Positions 49,164 through 62,845 of a stretch of 64,000 nt of DNA are shown here, piece after piece (the first letter of the stretch is position 1; every line of letters begins with the position of its first letter). Location: assembly GCA_033782935.1 (NCBI GenBank), contig JAWQEG010001306.1:2976001-3040000 (forward strand), in the 5' to 3' direction. The stretch is from Petrolisthes cinctipes (taxonomy: Eukaryota > Arthropoda > Malacostraca > Decapoda > Porcellanidae). Under the pieces are notes generated by a model, which saw nothing but the letters and a program-made list of their open reading frames with translations, was not told the DNA's origin and ran no database searches. The position numbers and the translations under genes were made by a program.

Positions 49164-49221
49164 GTGTTAGAGTATTTTCAAAATACAGACCCAAAACATG
49201 CTATCTGTACATGCCTACTCA
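49164..49221 (+). repeat. Severely truncated B monomer (58 bp)
   Basis: After gtgttagagtattttc and acccaaaacatgct the sequence jumps to atctgtacatgcc, removing 118 bp of the 176-bp B. A normal C follows at 49222. Copies with the same junction are at 55745-55802 and 60971-61028. The deletion removes most of both half-units. Confidence 0.86.
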
Positions 49222-52200
49222 GTGCTAGAATATTTTCAAAATATAGGCTAAAAACATGCTAAAAATCGATCTTTTAGGTGCCAAAAAGTCGATATCTCAA
49301 ATTCAGTCCCAAAACACCCGAAAATTCGATATTTAGGGGCCCCAGAAGCGATCTGTACATGCCTACTCCGTGTTAGAGTATTTTCAAAATACATGCTCAA
49401 AACATACTGAAAATCGATTTTTTAGGTGCACAAAAGTCGATATGTGCATGCATCTTCAGTACCCGTTTATATCTCAAATTCAGGCTCAAAACACCCGAAA
49501 ATTCAATATTTTGGGTTCCAGAAGCAATCTGTACATGCCTACTCAGTGTTAGAGTATTTTCAAAATACAGGCCCAAAACATGCTGAAAATCGATATTTTT
49601 GATGCCCAAAGTCAATATGTGCATGTATCTTCTGTACCCGTTTATATATCAAATTCAGGTTCAAAACACCCGAAAATTCAATATTTTGGGGTCCCAGAAG
49701 CAATCTGTACATGCCTACACAGTGCTAGAATATTTTCAAAATATAGGCTAAAAACATGCTAAAAATTGATATTATAGGTGCCAAAAAATGGATATCTCAA
49801 ATTCATTCCCATAACACCCGAAAATTCGATATTTAGAGGTCCCAGAAGGTATCTGTACATGCCTACTCCGTGTTAGAGTATTTTCAAAATACAGGCCAAA
49901 AACATACTGAAAATCGATCTTTTAGGGGCCCAAAAGTCGATATGTGCATTCATCTTCTGTACCCGTTTATATCTCAAATTCTGGCCTTAAATACCCGAAA
50001 ATTCGATATTTTGGGGTCCCAGAATTGATCTGTACATGCCTACTCCGTGTTAGAGTATTTTCAAAATTCAGGCCCAAAACATGCTGAAAATCGATATTTT
50101 TGGTGCCCAAAGTCAATATGTGCATGTATCTTCTGTACCCGTTTATATCTCAAATTCAGGCTCAAAACACCCGAAAATTCAATATTTTGGGGTCCCAGAA
50201 GCAATCTGTACAGTGCTAGAATATTTTCAAAATATAGGCTAAAAACATGCAAAAAATCGATCTTTTAGGTGCCAAAAAGTCGATATCTCAAATTCAGTCC
50301 CAAAACACCCGAAAATTCGATATTTAGGGGTCCCAGAAGCGATCTGTACATGCCTACTCCGTGTTAGAGTATTTTCAAAATACATGCTCAAAACATACTG
50401 AAAATCGATCTTTTAGGTGCAGAAAAGTCGATATGTGCATCCATCTTCAGTACCCGTTTATATCTCAAATTCAGGCTCAAAACACCCGAAAATTCAATAT
50501 TTTGGGGTCCCAGAAGCAATCTGTACATGCCTACTCAGTGTTAGAGTATTTTCAAAATACAGGCCCAAAACATGCTGAAAATCGATATTTTAGATGCCCA
50601 AAGTCAATATGTTAATGTATCTTCTGTACCCGTTTATATCTCAAATTCAGGCTCAAAACACCCGAAAATTCAATATTTCGGGGTCCCAGAAGCAATCTGT
50701 ATATGCCTACACAATACTAGAATATTTTCAAAATATAGGCTAAAAACATGCTAAAAATGGACATTTTAGGTGCCAAAAAATGGATATCACAAATTCAGTC
50801 CCAAAACACCCGAAAATTCGATATTTAGAGGTCCCAGAAGGCATCTGTACATGCCTACTCCGTGTTAGAGTATTTTCAAAATACAGGCCAAAAACATACT
50901 GAAAATTGATCTTTCAGGTGCCCAAAAGTCGATATGTGCATTCATCTTCTGTACCCGTTTATATCTCAAATTCTGGCCCTAAACACCCGAAAATTCGATA
51001 TTTTGGGGTCCCAGAAGCGATCTGTACATGCCTACTCCGTGTTAGAGTATTTTCAAAATTCAGGCCCAAAACATGCTGAAAATCGATATTTTTGGTGCCC
51101 AAAGTCAATATGTGCATGTATCATCTGTACCCGTTTATATCTCAAATTCAGGCTCAAAACACCCGAAAATTCAATATTTTGGGGTCCCAGAAGCAATCTG
51201 TACATGCCTACTCAGTGCTAGAATATTTTCAAAATATAGGCTAAAAACATGCTGAAAATCGATCTTTTAGGTGCCAAAAAGTCGATATCTCAAATTCAGT
51301 CCCAAAACACCCGAAAATTCGATATTTAGGGGTCCCAGAAGCGATCTGTACATGCCTACTCCGTGTTAGAGTATTTTCAAAATACAGGGCCAAAACATGC
51401 TGAAAATTGATATTTTAGATGCCCAAAGTCAATATGTGCATGTATCTTCTGTACCCGTTTATATCTCAAATTCAGGCTCAAAACACCCGAAAATTCAATA
51501 TTTTGGGGTCCCAGAAGAAATCTGTACATGCCTACACAGTGCTAGAATATTTTCAAAAAATAAGCTAAAAACATGTTAAAAATCGACATTTTAGGTGCCA
51601 AAAAATCGATATCCCAAATTCAGTCCCAAAACACCCGAAAATTCGATATTTAGAGGTCCCAGAAGGTATCTGTACATGCCTACTCCGTGTTAGAGTATTT
51701 TCAAAATACATGCTCAAAACATACTGAAAATCGATCTTTTAGGTGCACAAAAGTCGATATGTGCATGCATCTTCAGTACCCGTTTATATCTTAAATTCTG
51801 GCCCTAAACACCCGAAAATTCGATATTTTGGGGTCCCAGAAGCGATCTGTACATGCCTACTCCGTTTTAGAGTATTTTCAAAATTCAGGCCCAAAACATG
51901 CTGAAAATCTATATTTTTGGTGCCCAAAGACAATATGTGCATGTATCTTCTGTACCCGTTTATATCTCAAATTCAGTCCCAAAACACCCGAAAAATCGAT
52001 ATTTAGGGGTCTCGGAAGCGATCTGTACATGCCTACTCCGTGTTAGAGTATTTTCAAAATACATGCTCAAAACATACTGAAAATCGATCTTTTAGGTGCA
52101 CAAAAGTCGATATGTGCATGCATCTTCAGTACCCGTTTATATCTCAAATTCAGGCTCAAAACACCCGAAAATTCAATATTTTGGGGTCCCAGAAGCAATC

Positions 52201-52716
52201 TGTACATGCCTACTCAGTGTTAGAGTATTTTCAAAATACAGGCCCAAAACATGCTGAAAATCGATATTTTAGATGCCCAAAGTCAATATGTGCATGTATC
52301 TACCGTACCCGTTTATATCTCAAATTCAGGCTCAAAACACCCGAAAATTCAATATTTTGGGGTCCCAGAAGCAATCTGTACATGCCTACTCCGTGTTAGA
52401 GTATTTTCAAAATACAGACCCAAAACATGCTGAAAATCGATATTTTAGATTCCCAAAGTCAATATGTGCATGTATCTTCTGTACCCGTTTATATCTCAAA
52501 TTCAGGCTCAAAACACCCGAAAATTCAATATTTTGGGGTCCCAGAAGCAATCTGTACATGCCTACACAGTGCTAGAATATTTTCGAAATATAGGCTAAAA
52601 ACATGCTAAATATCGACATTTTAGGTGCCAAAAAATCGATATCTCAAATTCAGTCCCAAAACACCCGAAAATTCGATATTTAGAGGTCCCAGAAGGTATC
52701 TGTACATGCCTACTCC

Positions 52717-53217
52717 GTGTTAGAGTATTTTCAAAATACATGCTCAAAACATACTGAAAATCGATCTTTTAGGTGCACAAAAGTCGATATGTGCATGCAT
52801 CTTCAGTACCCGTTTATATCTCAAATTCAGGCTCAAAACACCCGAAAATTCAATATTTTGGGGTCCCAGAAGCAATCTGTACATGCCTACTCCGTGTTAG
52901 AGTATTTTCAAAATACAGACCCAAAACATGCTGAAAATCGATATTTTAGATTCCCAAAGTCAATATGTGCATGTATCTTCTGTACCCGTTTATATCTCAA
53001 ATTCAGGCTCAAAACACCCGAAAATTCAATATTTTGGGGTCCCAGAAGCAATCTGTACATGCCTACACAGTGCTAGAATATTTTCGAAATATAGGCTAAA
53101 AACATGCTAAATATCGACATTTTAGGTGCCAAAAAATCGATATCTCAAATTCAGTCCCAAAACACCCGAAAATTCGATATTTAGAGGTCCCAGAAGGTAT
53201 CTGTACATGCCTACTCC
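52717..53217 (+). repeat. Extra A2-B2-C1 trimer present only in copy 2
   Basis: Its C monomer (from 53070) carries tttcgaaatat and ctaaatatcgac, the same rare bases as the preceding C at 52569 and the single counterpart at 46489 in copy 1. The extra trimer therefore copied the neighbouring sequence in register, after or during the 6-kb duplication. Loss from copy 1 is the alternative. Confidence 0.85.
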
Positions 53218-55390
53218 GTGTTAGAGTATTTTCAAAATACATGCTCAAAACATACTGAAAATCGATCTTTTAGGTGCACAAAAGTCGATATGTGCATGCA
53301 TCTTCAGTACCCGTTTATATCTCAAATTCAGGCTCAAAACACCCGAAAATTCAATATTTTGGGGTCCCAGAAGCAATCTGTACATGCCTACTCCGTGTTA
53401 GAGTATTTTCAAAATACAGACCCAAAACATGCTGAAAATCGATATTTTAGATTCCCAAAGTCAATATGTGCATGTATCTTCTGTACCCGTTTATATCTCA
53501 AATTCAGGCTCAAAACACCCGAAAATTCAATATTTTGGGGTCCCAGAAGCAATCTGTACATGCCTACACAGTGCTAGAATATTTTCAAAATATAGGCTAA
53601 AAACATGCTAAAAATCGACATTTTAGGTGCCAAAAAATCGATATCTCAAATTCAGTCCCAAAACACCAGAAAATTCGATATTTAGAGGTCCCAGAAGGTA
53701 TCTGTACATGCCTACTCCGGGTTAGAGTATTTTCAAAATACATGCTCAAAACATACTGAAAATCGATCTTTTAGGTGCCCAAAAGTCGATATGTGCATGC
53801 ATCTTCTGTACCCGTTTAAATCTCAAATTCTGGCCCTAAACACCCGAAAACGCGATATTTTGGGGTCCCAGAAGCGATCTGTACATGCCTACTCCGTGTT
53901 AGAGTATTTTCAAAATTCAGGCCCAAAACATGCTGAAAATCGATATTTTTGGTGCCCAAAGTCAATATGTGCATGTATCTTCTGTACCCGTTTATATCTC
54001 AAATTCAGGCTCAAAACACCCGAAAATTCAATATTTTCGGGTCCCAGAAGCAATCTGTACAGTGCTAGAATATTTTCAAAATATAGGCTAAAAACATGCT
54101 AAAAATCGATCTTTTATGTGCCAAAAAGTCGATATCTCAAATTCAGTCCCAAAACACCCGAAAATTCGATATTTTGGGGTCCCAGAAGCGATCTGTACAT
54201 GCCTACTCCGTGTTAGAGTATTTTCAAAATACATGCTCAAAACATACTGAAAATCGATATTTTAGGTGCACAAAAGTCGATATGTGCATGCATCTTCAGT
54301 ACCCGTTTATATCTCAAATTCAGGCTCAAAACACCCGAAAATTCAATATTTTGGGGTCCCAGAAGCAATCTGTACATGCCTACTCAGTGTTAGAGTATTT
54401 TCAAAATACAGGCCCAAAACATGCTGAAAATCGATATTTTAGATGCCCAATGTCAATATGTGCATGTATCTTCCGTACCCGTTTATATCTCAAATTCAGG
54501 CTCTAAACACCCGAAAATTCAATATTTTTGGGTCCCAGAAACAATCTGGACATGCCTACACAGTGCTAGAATATTTTCAAAATATAGGCTAATATCATGC
54601 TAAAAATCGACATTTTAGGTGCCAAAAAATCGATATCTCAAATTCAGTCCCAAAACACCCGAAAATTCGATATTTAGAGGTCCCAGAAGGTATCTGTAAA
54701 TGCTTACTCCGTGTTAGAGTATTTTCAAAATACATGCTCAAAACATACTGAAAATCGATCTTTTAGGTGCACAAAAGTCGATATGTGCATCCATCTTCAG
54801 TACCCGTTTATATCTCAAATTCAGGCTCAAAACACCCGAAAATTCTATATTTTGGGGTCCCAGAAGCAATCTGTACATGCCTACTCAGTGTTAGAGCATT
54901 TTCAAAATACAGGCCCAAAACATGCTGAAAATCGATATTTTAGATGCCCAAAGTCAATATGTGCATGTATCTTCTGTACCCGTTTATATCTCAAATTCAG
55001 GCTCAAAACACCCGAAAATTCAATATTTTGGGGTCCCAGAAGCAATCTGTACATGCCTACTCAGAGCTAGAATATTTTCAAAATATAGGCTAAAAACATG
55101 CTAAAAATCGATCTTTTAGGTGCCAAAAAGTCGATATCTCAAATTCAGTCCCAAAACACCCGAAAATTCGATATTTAGAGGTCCCAGAAGGTATCTGTAC
55201 ATGCCTACTCCGTGTTAGAGTATTTTTAAAAAATACAGGCCAAAAACATACTGAAAATCGATCTTTTAGGTGCCCAAAAGTCGATATGTGCATGCATCTT
55301 CTGTACCCGTTTATATCTCAAATTCTGGCCCTAAACACCCGAAAATTCGATATTTTTGGGTCCCAGAAGCGATCTGTAGATGCCTACTCA

Positions 55391-55567
55391 GTGCTAGAAT
55401 GTTTTCAAAATATAGGCTCAAAACATGCTTAAAATCGATATTTTAAGTGCCCAAAAGTCGATATGTGCATTCATCTTCTGTACCCGTTTATATCTCGAAT
55501 TCAGTCCCAAAACACCCGAAAATTCGATATTTAGGGGTCCCAGAAGCAATCTGTACATGCCTACTCC
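55391..55567 (+). repeat. Full-length C-type monomer, second copy
   Basis: This is the counterpart of 48810-48986 in copy 2 of the 6-kb duplication, with the same rare bases (gaatgttttc, catgcttaaaatc, ttttaagtgccc, ctcgaattcag). Confidence 0.85.
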
Positions 55568-58267
55568 GTGTTAGAGTATTTTCAAAATACATGCTCAAAA
55601 CATACTGAAAATCGATCTTTTAGGTGCACAAAATTCGATATGTGCATGCATCTTCAGTACCCGTTTATATCTCAAATTCAGGCTCAAAACACCCGAAAAT
55701 TCAATATTTTGGGGTCCCAGAAGCAATCTGTACATGCCTACTCAGTGTTAGAGTATTTTCAAAATACAGACCCAAAACATGCTATCTGTACATGCCTACT
55801 CAGTGCTAGAATATTTTCAAAATATAGGCTAAAAACATGCTAAAAATCGATCTTTTAGGTGCCAAAAAGTCGATATCTCAAATTCAGTCCCAAAACACCC
55901 GAAAATTCGATATTTAGGGGCCCCAGAAGCGATCTGTACATGCCTACTCCGTGTTAGAGTATTTTCAAAATACATGCTCAAAACATACTGAAAATCGATT
56001 TTTTAGGTGCACAAAAGTCGATATGTGCATGCATCTTCAGTACCCGTTTATATCTCAAATTCAGGCTCAAAACACCCGAAAATTCAATATTTTGGGTTCC
56101 AGAAGCAATCTGTACATGCCTACTCAGTGTTAGAGTATTTTCAAAATACAGGCCCAAAACATGCTGAAAATCGATATTTTTGATGCCCAAAGTCAATATG
56201 TGCATGTATCTTCTGTACCCGTTTATATATCAAATTCAGGTTCAAAACACCCGAAAATTCAATATTTTGGGGTCCCAGAAGCAATCTGTACATGCCTACA
56301 CAGTGCTAGAATATTTTCAAAATATAGGCTAAAAACATGCTAAAAATCGATATTATAGGTGCCAAAAAATGGATATCTCAAATTCATTCCCATAACACCC
56401 GAAAATTCGATATTTAGAGGTCCCAGAAGGTATCTGTACATGCCTACTCCGTGTTAGAGTATTTTCAAAATACAGGCCAAAAACATACTGAAAATCGATC
56501 TTTTAGGGGCCCAAAAGTCGATATGTGCATTCATCTTCTGTACCCGTTTATATCTCAAATTCTGGCCTTAAATACCCGAAAATTCGATATTTTGGGGTCC
56601 CAGAATTGATCTGTACATGCCTACTCCGTGTTAGAGTATTTTCAAAATTCAGGCCCAAAACATGCTGAAAATCGATATTTTTGGTGCCCAAAGTCAATAT
56701 GTGCATGTATCTTCTGTACCCGTTTATATCTCAAATTCAGGCTCAAAACACCCGAAAATTCAATATTTTGGGGTCCCAGAAGCAATCTGTACAGTGCTAG
56801 AATATTTTCAAAATATAGGCTAAAAACATGCAAAAAATCGATCTTTTAGGTGCCAAAAAGTCGATATCTCAAATTCAGTCCCAAAACACCCGAAAATTCG
56901 ATATTTAGGGGTCCCAGAAGCGATCTGTACATGCCTACTCCGTGTTAGAGTATTTTCAAAATACATGCTCAAAACATACTGAAAATCGATCTTTTAGGTG
57001 CAGAAAAGTCGATATGTGCATCCATCTTCAGTACCCGTTTATATCTCAAATTCAGGCTCAAAACACCCGAAAATTCAATATTTTGGGGTCCCAGAAGCAA
57101 TCTGTACATGCCTACTCAGTGTTAGAGTATTTTCAAAATACAGGCCCAAAACATGCTGAAAATCGATATTTTAGATGCCCAAAGTCAATATGTTAATGTA
57201 TCTTCTGTACCCGTTTATATCTCAAATTCAGGCTCAAAACACCCGAAAATTCAATATTTCGGGGTCCCAGAAGCAATCTGTATATGCCTACACAATACTA
57301 GAATATTTTCAAAATATAGGCTAAAAACATGCTAAAAATGGACATTTTAGGTGCCAAAAAATGGATATCACAAATTCAGTCCCAAAACACCCGAAAATTC
57401 GATATTTAGAGGTCCCAGAAGGCATCTGTACATGCCTACTCCGTGTTAGAGTATTTTCAAAATACAGGCCAAAAACATACTGAAAATTGATCTTTCAGGT
57501 GCCCAAAAGTCGATATGTGCATTCATCTTCTGTACCCGTTTATATCTCAAATTCTGGCCCTAAACACCCGAAAATTCGATATTTTGGGGTCCCAGAAGCG
57601 ATCTGTACATGCCTACTCCGTGTTAGAGTATTTTCAAAATTCAGGCCCAAAACATGCTGAAAATCGATATTTTTGGTGCCCAAAGTCAATATGTGCATGT
57701 ATCATCTGTACCCGTTTATATCTCAAATTCAGGCTCAAAACACCCGAAAATTCAATATTTTGGGGTCCCAGAAGCAATCTGTACATGCCTACTCAGTGCT
57801 AGAATATTTTCAAAATATAGGCTAAAAACATGCTGAAAATCGATCTTTTAGGTGCCAAAAAGTCGATATCTCAAATTCAGTCCCAAAACACCCGAAAATT
57901 CGATATTTAGGGGTCCCAGAAGCGATCTGTACATGCCTACTCCGTGTTAGAGTATTTTCAAAATACAGGGCCAAAACATGCTGAAAATTGATATTTTAGA
58001 TGCCCAAAGTCAATATGTGCATGTATCTTCTGTACCCGTTTATATCTCAAATTCAGGCTCAAAACACCCGAAAATTCAATATTTTGGGGTCCCAGAAGAA
58101 ATCTGTACATGCCTACACAGTGCTAGAATATTTTCAAAAAATAAGCTAAAAACATGTTAAAAATCGACATTTTAGGTGCCAAAAAATCGATATCCCAAAT
58201 TCAGTCCCAAAACACCCGAAAATTCGATATTTAGAGGTCCCAGAAGGTATCTGTACATGCCTACTCC

Positions 58268-59760
58268 GTGTTAGAGTATTTTCAAAATACAGGCCAAAAA
58301 CATACTGAAAATCGATCTTTCAGGTGCCCAAAAGTCAATATGTGCATGCATCTTCTGTACCCGTTTATATCTCAAATTCTGGCCCTAAACACCCGAAAAT
58401 TCGATATTTTGGGATCCCAGAAGCGATCTGTACATGCCTACTCCGTGTTAGAGTATTTTCAAAATTCAGGCCCAAAACATGCTGAAAATCGATATTTTTG
58501 GTGCCCAAAGTCAATATGTGCATGTATCTTCTGTACCCGTTTATATCTCAAATTCAGGCTCAAAACACCCGAAAATTCAAAATTTTGGGGTCCCAGAAGC
58601 AATCTGTACATGCCTACTCAGTGCTAGAATATTTTCAAAATATAGGCTAAAAACATGCTAAAAATCGATCTTTTAGGTGCCAAAAAGTCGATATCTCAAA
58701 TTCAGTCCCAAAACACCAGAAAATTCGATATTTAGGGGCCCCAGAAGCGATCTGTACATGCCTACTCCGTGTTAGAGTATTTTCAAAATACATGCTCAAA
58801 ACATACTGAAAATCGATCTTTTAGGTGCACAAAAGTCGATATGTGCATACATCTTCAGTTCCCGTTTATATCTCAAATTCAGGCTCAAAACACCCGAAAA
58901 TTCAATATTTTGGGGTCCCAGAAGCAATCTGTACATGCCTACTCAGTGTTAGAGTATTTTCAAAATACAGGCCCAAAGCATGCTGAAAATCGATATTTTA
59001 GATGCCCAAAGTCAATATGTGCATGTATCTTCTGTACCCGTTTATATATCAAATTCAGGCTCAAAACACCCTAAAATTCAATATTTTGGGGTCCCAGAAT
59101 CAATCTGTACATGCCTACACAGTGCTAGAATATTTTCAAAATATAGGCTAAAAACATGCTAAAAATCGATATTATAGGTGCCAAAAAATCTATATCTCAA
59201 ATTCAGTCCCATAACACCCGAAAATTCGATATTTAGAGGTCCCAGAAGGTATCTGTACATGTCTACTCCGTGTTAGAGTATTTTCAAAATACAGGCCAAA
59301 AACATACTGAAAATCGATTTTTTAGGGGCCCAAAAGTCGATATGTGCATTCATCTTCTGTACCCGTTTATATCTCAAATTCTGGCCCTAAATACCCGAAA
59401 ATTCGATATTTTGGGGTCCCAGAAGCGATCTGTACATGCCTACTCCGTGTTAGAGTATTTTCAAAATTCAGGCCCAAAACATGCTGAAAATCGATATTTT
59501 TGGTGCCCAAAGTCAATATGTGCATGTATCTTCTGTACCCGTTTATATCTCAAATTCAGGCTCAAAACACCCGAAAATTCAATATTTTGGGGTCCCAGAA
59601 GCAATCTGTACAGTGCTAGAATATTTTCAAAATATAGGCTAAAAACATGCTAAAAATCGATCATTTAGGTGCCAAAAAGTCGATATCTCAAATTCAGTCC
59701 CAAAACACCAGAAAATTCGATATTTAGGGGCCCCAGAAGCGATCTGTACATGCCTACTCC
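58268..59760 (+). repeat. Trimers A1-B1-C2, A2-B2-C1, A1-B1-C2 after the large duplication
   Basis: Unit starts are 58268, 58769 (501 each) and 59270 (491). Markers ttcaaaattttgggg near 58577, cagttcccg near 58857, caaagcatgctg near 58975 and cgatattatagg near 59167 recur 4,578 bp downstream in 62846-63847. Confidence 0.87.
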
Positions 59761-61176
59761 GTGTTAGAGTATTTTCAAAATACATGCTCAAAACATACTG
59801 AAAATCGATCTTTTAGGTGCACAAAAGTCGATATGTGCATGCATCTTCAGTACCCGTTTATATCTCAAATTCAGGCTCAAAACACCCGAAAATTCAATAT
59901 TTTGGGGTCCCAGAAGCAATCTGTACATGCCTACTCAGTGTTAGAGTATTTTCAAAATACAGGCCCAAAACATGCTGAAAATCGATATTTTAGATACCCA
60001 AAGTCAATATGTGCATGTATCTTCTGTACCCGTTTATATATCAAATTCAGGCTCAAAACACCCGAAAATTCAATATTTTGGGGTCCCAGAAGCAATCTGT
60101 ACATGCCTACTCAGTGTTAGAGTATTTTCAAAATACAGGCCCAAAACATGCTGAAAATCGATATTTTAGATGCCCAAAGTCAATATTTTAATGTATCTTC
60201 TGTACCCGTTTATATCTCAAATTCAGGCTCAAAACACCTGAAAATTCAATATTTTGGGGTCCCAGAAGCAATCTGTACATGCCTACGCAGTGCTAGAATA
60301 TTTTCAAAATATAGGCTAAAAACATGCTAAAAATCGATCTTTTAGGTGCCAAAAAGTCGATATCTCAAATTCAGTCCCAAAACACCCGAAAATTCGATAT
60401 TTAGAGGTCCCAGAAGGTATCTGTACATGCCTACTCCGTGTTAGAGTATTTTTAAAAAATACAGGCCAAAAACATACTGAAAATCGATCTTTTAGGTGCC
60501 CAAAAGTCGATATGTGCATGCATCTTCTGTACCCGTTTATATCTCAAATTCTGGCCCTAAACACCCGAAAATTCGATATTTTTGGGTCCCAGAAGCGATC
60601 TGTAGATGCCTACTCAGTGCTAGAATGTTTTCAAAATATAGGCTCAAAACATGCTTAAAATCGATATTTTAAGTGCCCAAAAGTCGATATGTGCATGCAT
60701 CTTCTGTACCCGTTTATATCTCGATTTCAGTCCCAAAACACCCGAAAATTCGATATTTAGGGGTCCCAGAAACAATCTGTACATGCCTACTCCGTGTTAG
60801 AGTATTTTCAAAATACATGCTCAAAACATACTGAAAATCGATCTTTTAGGTGCACAAAATTCGATATGTGCATGCATCTTCAGTACCCGTTTATATCTCA
60901 AATTCAGGCTCAAAACACCCGAAAATTCAATATTTTGGGGTCCCAGAAGCAATCTGTACATGCCTACTCAGTGTTAGAGTATTTTCAAAATACAGACCCA
61001 AAACATGCTATCTGTACATGCCTACTCAGTGCTAGAATATTTTCAAAATATAGGCTAAAAACATGCTAAAAATCGATCTTTTAGGTACCAAAAAGTCGAT
61101 ATCTCAAATTCAGTCCCAAAACACCCGAAAATTCGATATTTAGGGGCCCCAGAAGCGATCTGTACATGCCTACTCC
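59761..61176 (+). repeat. Partial third copy of the 48.6-49.4 kb segment
   Basis: Units are A2-B2-B2-C 59761 (677), A1 (+2 bp) with full-length C 60438 (356) and A2 with truncated B and C2 60794 (383). The 356-383 pair is the same as at 48631-49369 and 55212-55950, at a distance of 5,226 bp from the nearer copy. Confidence 0.86.
60617..60793 (+). repeat. Full-length C-type monomer, third copy
   Basis: It is closely related to 48810-48986 but differs at several bases, including gcatgcatc for gcattcatc and ctcgatttcag for ctcgaattcag. It belongs to a more diverged partial copy of the 6-kb block. Confidence 0.84.
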
Positions 61177-62845
61177 GTGTTAGAGTATTTTCAAAATACA
61201 TGCTCAAAACATACTGAAAATCGATCTTTTAGGGGCCCAAAAGTCGATATGTGCATTCATCTTCTGTACCCGTTTATATCTCAAATTCTGGCCCTAAATA
61301 CCCGAAAATTCGATATTTTGGGGTCCCAGAAGCGATCTGTACATGCCTACTCCGTGTTAGAGTATTTTCAAAATTCAGGCCCAAAACATGCTGAAAATCG
61401 ATATTTTTGGTGCCCAAAGTCAATATGTGCATGTATCTTCTGTACCCGTTTATATCTCAAATTCAGGCTCAAAACACCCGAAAATTCAATATTTTGGGGT
61501 CCCAGAAGCAATCTGTACATGCCTACTCAGTGTTAGAGTATTTTCAAAATACAGGCCCAAAACATGCTGAAAATCGATATTTTAGATGCCCAAAGTCAAT
61601 ATGTTAATGTATTTTCTGTACCCGTTTATATCTCAAATTCAGGCTCAAAACACCCGAAAATTCAATATTTTAAGGTCCCAGAAGCAATCTGTATATGCCT
61701 ACACAATGCTAGAATATTTTCAAAATATAGGCTAAAAACATGCTAAAAATGGACATTTTAGGTGCCAAAAAATGGATATAACAAATTCAGTCCCAAAACA
61801 CCCGAAAATTCGATATTTAGAGGTCCCAGAAGGCATCTGTACATGCCTACTCCGTGTTAGAGTATTTTCAAAATACAGGCCAAAAACATACTGAAAATTG
61901 ATCTTTCAGGTGCTCAAAAGTCGATATGTGCATTCATCTTCTGTACCCGTTTATATCTCAAATTGTGGCCCTAAACACCCGAAAATTCGATATTTTGGGG
62001 TCCCAGAAGCGATCTGTACATGCCTACTCCGTGTTAGAGTATTTTCAAAATTTAGGCCCAAAACATGCTGAAAATCGATATTTTTGGTGCCCAAAGTCAA
62101 TATGTGCATGTATCTTCTGTACCCGTTTATATCTCAAATTCAGTCTCAAAACACCCGAAAATTCAATATTTTGGGGTCCCAGAAGGAATCTGTACAGTGC
62201 TAGAATATTTTCAAAATATAGGCTAAAAACATGCAAAAAATCGATCTTTTAGGTGCCAAAAAGTCGATATCTCAAATTCAGTCCCAAAACACCCGAAAAT
62301 TCGATATTTAGGGGTCCCAGAAGCGATCTGTACATGCCTACTCCGTGTTAGAGTATTTTCAAAATACATGCTCAAAACATACTGAAAATCGATCTTTTAG
62401 GTGCACAAAAGTCGATATGTGCATCCATCTTCAGTACCCGTTTATATCTCAAATTCAGGCTCAAAACACCCGAAAATTCAATATTTTGGGGTCCCAGAAG
62501 CAATCTGTACATGCCTACTCAGTGTTAGAGTATTTTCAAAATACAGGCCCAAAACATGCTGAAAATCGATATTTTAGATGCCCAAAGTCAATATGTGCAT
62601 GTATCTTCTGTACCCGTTTATATCTCAAATTCAGGCTCAAAACACCCGAAAATTCAATATTTTGGGGTCCCAGAAGAAATCTGTACATGCCTACACAGTG
62701 CTAGAATATTTTCAAAAAATAAGTTTAAAACATGCTAAAAATCGACATTTTAGGTGCCAAAAAATCGATATCTCAAATTCAGTCCCAAAACACCCAAAAA
62801 TTCGATATTTAGAGGTCCCAGAAGGTATCTGTACATGCCTACTCC
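61177..62845 (+). repeat. Partial third copy of the 50.4-51.7 kb segment
   Basis: Units are A1-B1-B2-C 61177 (677), A1-B1-C2 61854 (491) and A2-B2-C1 62345 (501). Markers tatgttaatgtat, cacaatgctag or cacaatactag, and ctaaaaatggacatt match 57119-57943 at a distance of 4,411 bp. The join between A1 and the earlier copy is rearranged. Confidence 0.83.

Larger units (their letters stand above)
45607..51686 (+). repeat. Copy 1 (6,080 bp) of a recent large tandem duplication
   Basis: Unit starts: 45607 (A-B/C hybrid, 353), 45960 (A2-B2-B2-C1, 677), 46637, 47138 (491), 47629, 48130, 48631 (A1 +2 bp and full-length C, 356), 48987 (383), 49370 (500), 49870 (491), 50361, 50862 and 51363 (B2-C1, 324). 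The same series of unusual lengths follows immediately in 51687-58267. Reading the two side by side I noticed only two substitutions (positions 46762 and 49767) plus one extra trimer, though I did not align every base. Confidence 0.93.
51687..58267 (+). repeat. Copy 2 (6,581 bp) of the recent large tandem duplication
   Basis: Unit starts: 51687 (353), 52040 (677), 52717, 53218, 53719 (491), 54210, 54711, 55212 (356), 55568 (383), 55951 (500), 56451 (491), 56942, 57443 and 57944 (324). It equals copy 1 plus one 501-bp trimer. Offset is 6,080 bp before the extra trimer and 6,581 bp after it. Confidence 0.93.
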
